Assembly (NCBI GenBank): GCA_029932755.1
Contig: JAOZPK010000099.1
Coordinates: 1-8,493, forward strand
Source: Candidatus Cloacimonadota bacterium
Lineage (GTDB): Bacteria > Cloacimonadota > Cloacimonadia > Cloacimonadales > TCS61
Length of the DNA: 8,493 nt
Direction: 5' to 3'
Below are positions 1-5,388 of this stretch, piece by piece. The stretch's first letter is position 1. Each line of letters begins with the position of its first letter. The position numbers were made by a program, and so were the translations under genes. The notes under the pieces were generated by a model that was given only the letters and a program-made list of their open reading frames with translations, did no database searches and was not told the DNA's origin.

Positions 1-1
1 A

Positions 2-982
2 ATGAAAAAAATATTAGTTATTCGTCTTAGTTCTCTGGGAGATATTGTTCTCACTCAATCTGTGGTGCAAGCATTGCGCAACGAATTTCCCGATGCACAG
101 ATTCATTACCTCACGAAAAAAGTATATTCTCCAATTGTAGAAATGTTCAATTGTGTGAATGAAATCCATTATTGGGAAAACAAATATTTGCTCCTGAAAA
201 ATCTCAGAAAACTCGAAATTGAACTTACAATTGATCTTCATTCCAAGTTCAATACACTAATTATAAAAAACTTTATAAATGCAAAGCAAACAGTTACATA
301 TAATAAAAAACACCTGTTACGCAGGAAAATTGTAAAGAAAAGAACCAATAAGACAATTTCATCGACAGTTGCGTTATATTTTACTGTACTTAAGAGAATT
401 GGATTAGAAAGTGAGATATCTGTTCCTAAATTATTTCCTCAAAAAAATATTGAAATACCTGAAATATTCTCTGCCTTTAAAAACAAAAAATACATCGGAC
501 TTTTCCCAGGTGCGCTTCACAGAACAAAACAATATCCGGTTAAACAGTTAGCTGAATTTATCGATTCTGTTCCCATTAAATGGAATTTCCGATTTTTAAT
601 ATTTGGTTCAAAAGCAGAAAAACTTTTGGCGAATGAATTGAATTCCTTAACTAAAACTAATATCGTTGATCTGTGCGGGAAACTTGATCTGCAACAGCTT
701 GTGTATGCAATTAATAAGATGGATGCCGTTATTACGAATGATAGTGGGCCAATGCATATAGCAGCGGCATTAGAAAAACCGCAAATTGCCATCTTTGGGG
801 CAACTCATCCCAAGCTGGGATTTGCTCCCATGAACAAGAAAGCAATACTGTTGTCAGCTGATTTACCATGTCAGCCATGCTCTCTTCATGGTGGAGAAGA
901 ATGCCCTAAAAAGCATTTAAATTGTATGAAATCAATTACTACTGCACAAATATTGGATTCCTTAAAAATCTTAATAAGCTGA
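2..982 (+). CDS. Glycosyltransferase family 9 protein, ADP-heptose:LPS heptosyltransferase type
   Basis: This 326-residue protein is a probable cytoplasmic or inner-membrane-associated GT-B glycosyltransferase that adds heptose, or a related sugar, to the lipopolysaccharide core. Seen in the sequence: the N-terminus carries the GT9 signature KILVIRLSSLGDIVLT (residues 3-18), with the Asp (D14) that corresponds to the catalytic acid of WaaC/WaaF-type enzymes. A second Rossmann half starts near IGLFPGALHRTKQYP (165-179). The donor-binding motif TNDSGPMHIAAAL lies at 245-257, followed by AIFGATHP (263-270). The C-terminal cysteine cluster C290, C293, C301, C308 (PCQPC...CP...CM) is common in this family. 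Length is normal. The ATG lies one base from the window edge, so no ribosome site can be checked, but the protein begins exactly where the family does. Family membership is firm; the sugar donor, acceptor and WaaC/WaaF/WaaQ identity cannot be told from sequence, so no symbol is given. Confidence 0.93.
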   Translation: MKKILVIRLSSLGDIVLTQSVVQALRNEFPDAQIHYLTKKVYSPIVEMFNCVNEIHYWENKYLLLKNLRKLEIELTIDLHSKFNTLIIKNFINAKQTVTYNKKHLLRRKIVKKRTNKTISSTVALYFTVLKRIGLESEISVPKLFPQKNIEIPEIFSAFKNKKYIGLFPGALHRTKQYPVKQLAEFIDSVPIKWNFRFLIFGSKAEKLLANELNSLTKTNIVDLCGKLDLQQLVYAINKMDAVITNDSGPMHIAAALEKPQIAIFGATHPKLGFAPMNKKAILLSADLPCQPCSLHGGEECPKKHLNCMKSITTAQILDSLKILIS

Positions 983-994
983 AAACCCATCAAG

Positions 995-1010
995 TACAGT
1001 ATTGACTGTA
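995..1010. other. Small perfect inverted repeat after the glycosyltransferase gene
   Basis: TACAGT (995-1000) and ACTGTA (1005-1010) form a perfect 6-bp inverted repeat with a 4-base loop, 12 bases after the glycosyltransferase stop. A second, mutually exclusive pairing is possible between AAGTA (992-996) and TACTT (1015-1019). No U-tract follows, so a Rho-independent terminator is poorly supported. It could be a weak 3'-end hairpin, or an operator half-site pair upstream of the regulator gene. Such short repeats also occur by chance in AT-rich DNA. Confidence 0.25.
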
Positions 1011-1038
1011 AATATACTTTACACAAAGAAAAACATTG

Positions 1039-1067
1039 TTGACAGATTATTCTTGAAAACTTATTTG
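1039..1067 (+). promoter_or_regulatory. Possible sigma-70-type promoter for the regulator gene
   Basis: TTGACA at 1039-1044 is an exact -35 consensus. A 17-base spacer leads to TATTTG (1062-1067), which matches only the first three bases of the TATAAT -10 box. A transcript from here would begin near 1074. That leaves a leader of about 25 bases carrying the AAGAGG ribosome site if translation starts at 1099, but almost no leader if it starts at 1081. The weak -10 and the AT-rich background keep this tentative. No sigma-54 GG-N10-GC pattern is present in the gap. Confidence 0.3.
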
Positions 1068-1088
1068 AGTTTGAATCAAAATGTTCAA

Positions 1089-1094
1089 AAGAGG
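1089..1094 (+). promoter_or_regulatory. Ribosome binding site deciding the start of the sigma-54 regulator
   Basis: AAGAGG lies four bases before the ATG at 1099. The in-frame ATG at 1081, which would add six residues (MFKRGF), has no comparable purine-rich site upstream; the nearest is a lone GAG about 11 bases away. The spacing to 1099 is a little short, but this is the better-supported start. The upstream one cannot be excluded. Confidence 0.5.
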
Positions 1095-1098
1095 TTTT

Positions 1099-4000
1099 AT
1101 GGATAAAAAACTCGAAAAAGTAATGGGCAAGTTTGTAACAAATGATAATGCACTTAGTAATAATATTATAAATTTTATAGAATTAGAAGGTAGCAAAATT
1201 ATAGAAATAATTGGAGAAACCGGTTCCGGTAAATCATTTATTCTCCGCGATATAATTCAGGTAATGCAGGATAAACAAATCCAGTTTGAATTCTATTGCC
1301 CACGCGTATTTCAATACAATCATTTTAAACAGATATTACAACTTATAACAAGCATTAATGATCAAGAATATATGGATATAATTAATGAATCTGAAAAATA
1401 CAATTTTAAGAACAAATATGATCTCTTTTATTTTATTACAGAGCATTTAAATAAGAAAAAGTTAATTTTACCAAAGAACATAATAATTTATGAAAATTTC
1501 TATTTGGATGAATATACCAGGGATTTCATCAAATATGTGGTCCAATATACAATAAAACAAAATATCCAGTTCATTATATTTACTAGGGAAGATACTTTTC
1601 CATTTTCAAAAAAGATCGAAATTGAAGTACCGGGAAGAGAACAGATCACAAATATTTTGAAAGATGCTCTTCCTAAAAAAGGGGACTCTATAATTACAGA
1701 TAGTGAAATCATACACAATATTTCCGGTGGGAATTTGTCAATAATTGACTATTTAATTAATAATCTTCTTTCCAAAAATAAAACATTTGATTTTGATTCT
1801 TTTCTTAAAAAGAAGATTAATCTGGAAACTATCCATTCCCAGTACATTAAAGATCTCAATCAAAAACAGCGAAAGCTTCTTGTTACAATCTTTCTGCTTG
1901 ATACGGATGCTTCTGAAAAAAGAATAAAAGAAATTAGTAAATTAACCTCTTTGACAAATGACATGAATCTACTGTTAAAAAGCAAATTAATAATGGAATA
2001 TAACGGTAAATATTACATAAAGAATATTGCAGTAATAAAAAAGTATTTTGAAAAATTACCCGATAAAGAGCGAAAAGAATATTCTGCTGTCATTTTGGAT
2101 TTTATCGAACTAGAATTCAAGAAAGACCTTAGTGTTATGTTGGGAAATGCCTCTGCCAAATGTTTTGAAGAAAGTATAACTTCTTTTTCAAAATTAAATG
2201 ACTATCAATCTTTAAAGAAAGTATATAAATTATATATCAAATTAATTTCTAAGCCTGATAAAAAAATAGAGATTCTTCTAAACTTGGGAAAAGCAAATAG
2301 GATACAGGGAAAACTGGATATTGCAGCTGAACATTTCCGGGAAGCCCTTAAACTTGCTATAGAAAAGTCACTTGCTTTAGGTGATGTTGTTTATTGTCTT
2401 GCAGAAACTCTTTTCGCTATGAGTTCTTCAGCTTTTGCATTGGAAATATTAAAAAAATATACTTCAGATTCTAATGATATTAAATTGATCTTGAAAACAA
2501 ACTTATTGAAGGCTGATATTTTATTGGATTTGGAGAAAATGGATGAAGTTGTAGAGTTGGCAGAAACATCTATGCATATATCAGATCAAATCAAAGATAC
2601 TAATACTCGTTTCAAGATCAAGGCTGATTTTAGAAAACTAAAAGGTACAATTGCTTATCATTTAGATGATTGGAAAAAGGCAGAAAATGAATTTGGCGAA
2701 GCTGAAACGCTTTATTCTAAAATTAATGATATTGAAGGATTAGCTGCTATTTATAATAATTTAGGTGTTCTGTCAATGTTCCAGGGTGAAATGAAAAATG
2801 CTGAAAAACTTTACCAGAAAAGTTTGAATTCTGAAAAAGAAAGATATAACCTAAGTGGAATATCAACATCCCAGTGTAATCTTGGAAGTTTATATGAGGA
2901 CAGGGGAGATTATAAAAAATCTATTAATTCACTTAATGAAGCTTTAGAGATACAAAAACTTCTAAATGATGAAGATAAAACTATCAGTATCTATATCAAT
3001 ATTGGTATTTTCTATATGAATAACGGGAAATACGAGAAAGCTGAGGATGCATTTAAGAACTCTCTGGAAATTGCCTTAAAATTTAATATGTATAAGAATG
3101 TGATATCTGTCTTAAATAATCTGGGTGCACTATTCTTTAAATCAGGCAATTTTCGAAAGGCGATAGATTACTATGAACAGGCGAAAAAAAAATCTAAGGA
3201 TTTTAATTTTTCGGAAGGTTTAATAACATCATATAATAATATTGGTGAACTTTATGAAAAACGTGGAGAATTCAATCTGGCATATGAATATTATTCAAAA
3301 AGTTTGGAACTTTTACCGAATATTACTGATGAGTCTATGAAAGCAGAGCTTTATGGTAACTTGGGAAGTGTATTAACCTCTCTTCATAAATTCAAGGAGG
3401 CCTATGCATATTTGATTGAAAGCTACGATTTTTTTAAGGGCTTAAATGCAAAAAGCCAAATGATCGAAGGAGCTTTAAATCAGGCTTCTTACTTTATTCA
3501 AACCAGAAACTATGAAAGTGCTAATTATTATTTAGATTCAGCTCAAAAACTTGCCGAAGAAATCGATAATGATTCTTCTTTGGGAAAATGTTCTTACTTA
3601 CGTTCATTATTGGAAAAGGAAGATAAAGAAAAAGCTTTGAATCTGCTAAGGGATGCTATAGAATATTTTGTTAAATCAGACAGTAATATTGAACTGGCTA
3701 AAGCTAATTATGATTTTGCCTCCCTGCTTTTGGAAAAAGAAGATTGGGAACAGGCAATGCAGATTCTGAATGATAATATAAAGTTGATTAAAGGATTGGG
3801 AGCGATCAAGATCTTGGAAAGAAATGATATCCTGATCAAGAAAATTACAAAAAAATATGCCGTAGAACTTAAAGAATCTAAGTTTCAAGAAACACAATTA
3901 AATAAGTTTTATGAAATAACTCAGGAACTTAATGATATTACTGATTTTGATTCAGTAATTGATACTGCCCTGGATAAATTAGTAGATTTCTCGGAGGCAG

Positions 4001-5346
4001 AAGGTGGAATATTTACTCTTTACAATAATAAAATGCTAAAGGACTCCTGGGAATATGTTATTTTGAAGGGAATTACAGACGTAAGTGATGATTTTCCAAA
4101 GTTTATGAGCTTGATTGATGAAACCTATGATGAAGGATCGAACCAGAATTATAAACAACCACACTTCGCCCCAGAGTATAATAATATTATTCTATTCCCA
4201 CTTATAGTAAGAAATGATAAAAAAGGTATAGTATGTCTTTTTACTAAACACGGATCACATTATTTCACCGAAAGAATGGTCAACCTGATAAGCGCACTTT
4301 GTAATCAAATCGTTGTAATTGTAGAAAATATTTCATATGAGAACTTGCAGAAATCTCATGAAAGTATTCGTGAAGAATTAGCATCATCCAGTACTTTCGC
4401 CAATATAATTGGAAAAAGCAAAAAAATTCAAGAGATCTTTCGTATGATCGAGAAGATAAAGAACACTCCAACTTCAATTCTTCTGGAAGGACCAAGTGGG
4501 ACAGGAAAGGAACTTATTGCCAGAGCTATTCATTATAATAGCAATAGGCGCAATAAAAAATTTGTAGCTCAATATTGTGGTGCATTACCAGAAACTCTGT
4601 TAGAAAGCGAATTATTTGGGCATGTAAAAGGTTCATTTACTGGTGCAACACATGATAAAAAAGGTCTTTTTGAAGTGGCTGATGGAGGGACGTTCTTTCT
4701 GGATGAAATCGCTGATATTAGCCTTTCTACTCAAGTAAAATTATTGCGGTTCCTACAAGAAGGTGAAATTAAGAGAGTTGGTTCTACCCAGACCCATAGA
4801 GTAAATGTGCGAGTAATCTGTGCTACGAATGTTTCTTTAAAAGAGAGAGTAGATAGCGGTGAATTCAGATTGGATCTTTTTTACAGACTTAATGTTATTA
4901 AGGTTGATGTTCCTTCTTTGCAGGACAGGAAATCTGATATTCCACTTTTAGCAGTTCATTTCATGGATAAATACTGCCAGAAGATCGATAAAAAAGTAAA
5001 TGGTATTACAGAAGAAGCTATGAAATATCTTATGAATTATAGTTGGCCAGGAAATATCAGGCAGTTGGAAAATGAAATTGAACGAGCTATTACACTTTCG
5101 GAAATAGATTCTTCAATTAAACCTTCCGATCTTTCCGAAGAAATTTACCATTACAAACAACATACAGAAACAGTGCACTTATTAGAAAACAGATCGATGA
5201 AAGATGCTGTAGAGAAATTAGAAAAAGAGATGATCCTAAAAGCTCTTGAAAAATATGATGATAACCAGACAAAGACTGCAAAAGCACTTAGTTTAAGCAG
5301 ACAGGGGCTTATTAAAAAAATGCAGCGTTACGGAATAAGGAAATAA
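1099..5346 (+). CDS. STAND-like NTPase/TPR/GAF/sigma-54 AAA+/Fis-HTH transcriptional regulator
   Basis: This is a giant cytoplasmic bacterial enhancer-binding protein (1415 residues from the ATG at 1099) that should remodel sigma-54 RNA polymerase after sensing an intracellular or protein signal. Residues 1-320 look like a STAND/AAA_16 NTPase: Walker A GETGSGKS (39-46), a Walker-B-like strand IIIYEN (128-133), FIIFTRE with sensor Arg (158-164, R163), SGGN (209-212) and a winged-helix-like helper region (about 249-330). TPR helices fill about 390-900, eight of them in an exact 40-residue register (507-826). A GAF domain covers about 937-1080. The AAA+ domain follows: Walker A GPSGTGKE (1131-1138), loop GSFTGA (1178-1183), Walker B GGTFFLDE (1196-1203), sensor I ICATN (N1244), Arg fingers R1257/R1263 and sensor II GNIRQLE (R1321). 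A Fis-type HTH (1389-1412) ends the protein. There is no receiver domain or kinase domain, so activation by phosphotransfer is unlikely. The gene sits 42 bases before the exonuclease-helicase gene. Architecture is firm; signal and targets are unknown. Confidence 0.93.
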   Translation: MDKKLEKVMGKFVTNDNALSNNIINFIELEGSKIIEIIGETGSGKSFILRDIIQVMQDKQIQFEFYCPRVFQYNHFKQILQLITSINDQEYMDIINESEKYNFKNKYDLFYFITEHLNKKKLILPKNIIIYENFYLDEYTRDFIKYVVQYTIKQNIQFIIFTREDTFPFSKKIEIEVPGREQITNILKDALPKKGDSIITDSEIIHNISGGNLSIIDYLINNLLSKNKTFDFDSFLKKKINLETIHSQYIKDLNQKQRKLLVTIFLLDTDASEKRIKEISKLTSLTNDMNLLLKSKLIMEYNGKYYIKNIAVIKKYFEKLPDKERKEYSAVILDFIELEFKKDLSVMLGNASAKCFEESITSFSKLNDYQSLKKVYKLYIKLISKPDKKIEILLNLGKANRIQGKLDIAAEHFREALKLAIEKSLALGDVVYCLAETLFAMSSSAFALEILKKYTSDSNDIKLILKTNLLKADILLDLEKMDEVVELAETSMHISDQIKDTNTRFKIKADFRKLKGTIAYHLDDWKKAENEFGEAETLYSKINDIEGLAAIYNNLGVLSMFQGEMKNAEKLYQKSLNSEKERYNLSGISTSQCNLGSLYEDRGDYKKSINSLNEALEIQKLLNDEDKTISIYINIGIFYMNNGKYEKAEDAFKNSLEIALKFNMYKNVISVLNNLGALFFKSGNFRKAIDYYEQAKKKSKDFNFSEGLITSYNNIGELYEKRGEFNLAYEYYSKSLELLPNITDESMKAELYGNLGSVLTSLHKFKEAYAYLIESYDFFKGLNAKSQMIEGALNQASYFIQTRNYESANYYLDSAQKLAEEIDNDSSLGKCSYLRSLLEKEDKEKALNLLRDAIEYFVKSDSNIELAKANYDFASLLLEKEDWEQAMQILNDNIKLIKGLGAIKILERNDILIKKITKKYAVELKESKFQETQLNKFYEITQELNDITDFDSVIDTALDKLVDFSEAEGGIFTLYNNKMLKDSWEYVILKGITDVSDDFPKFMSLIDETYDEGSNQNYKQPHFAPEYNNIILFPLIVRNDKKGIVCLFTKHGSHYFTERMVNLISALCNQIVVIVENISYENLQKSHESIREELASSSTFANIIGKSKKIQEIFRMIEKIKNTPTSILLEGPSGTGKELIARAIHYNSNRRNKKFVAQYCGALPETLLESELFGHVKGSFTGATHDKKGLFEVADGGTFFLDEIADISLSTQVKLLRFLQEGEIKRVGSTQTHRVNVRVICATNVSLKERVDSGEFRLDLFYRLNVIKVDVPSLQDRKSDIPLLAVHFMDKYCQKIDKKVNGITEEAMKYLMNYSWPGNIRQLENEIERAITLSEIDSSIKPSDLSEEIYHYKQHTETVHLLENRSMKDAVEKLEKEMILKALEKYDDNQTKTAKALSLSRQGLIKKMQRYGIRK
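2617..3576 (+). repeat. Eight in-register 120-bp (40-residue) TPR coding units
   Basis: Within the regulator, residues 507-826 divide into eight consecutive units of exactly 40 residues with no insertion or deletion between them. The conserved helix-A Gly recurs at 516, 556, 596, 636, 676, 716 and 756, and is Ala at 796. The helix-B small residue recurs at 528, 568, 608 (Ser), 648, 688, 728, 768 and 808. A typical unit reads YNNLGxLYxxxGxxxxAxxYY. The repeats have diverged strongly at the DNA level, so this is an old protein repeat and not a recent tandem duplication. Looser TPR-like helices flank the array on both sides. Confidence 0.85.
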
Positions 5347-5378
5347 TTCTTTTTAAATTAACACTAACAAATTTTATT

Positions 5379-5382
5379 AGGA
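5379..5382 (+). promoter_or_regulatory. Ribosome binding site of the exonuclease-helicase gene
   Basis: AGGA lies six bases before the ATG at 5389, a good Shine-Dalgarno spacing. This start also places the exonuclease core strand (FVALDIETTG) at residues 7-16, the usual position for DnaQ-like domains. Confidence 0.7.
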
Positions 5383-5388
5383 TGGTTC

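Noticed and set aside
995..1020. Rho-independent terminator after the glycosyltransferase gene
   Set aside because: The stem is only 6 bp and AT-rich, and no run of T follows it.
983..1098. Sigma-54 promoter or LexA box upstream of the regulator
   Set aside because: No GG-N10-GC pattern occurs on either strand in the gap, and no CTG-N10-CAG-type box was found.
1081..1098. Upstream ATG as the regulator start
   Set aside because: It is in frame and possible, but lacks a ribosome site, while the ATG at 1099 has AAGAGG just before it.
5347..5388. Separate promoter for the exonuclease-helicase gene
   Set aside because: The 42 bases are AT-rich but hold no paired -35/-10 elements I can defend; an internal promoter within the regulator gene was not excluded.
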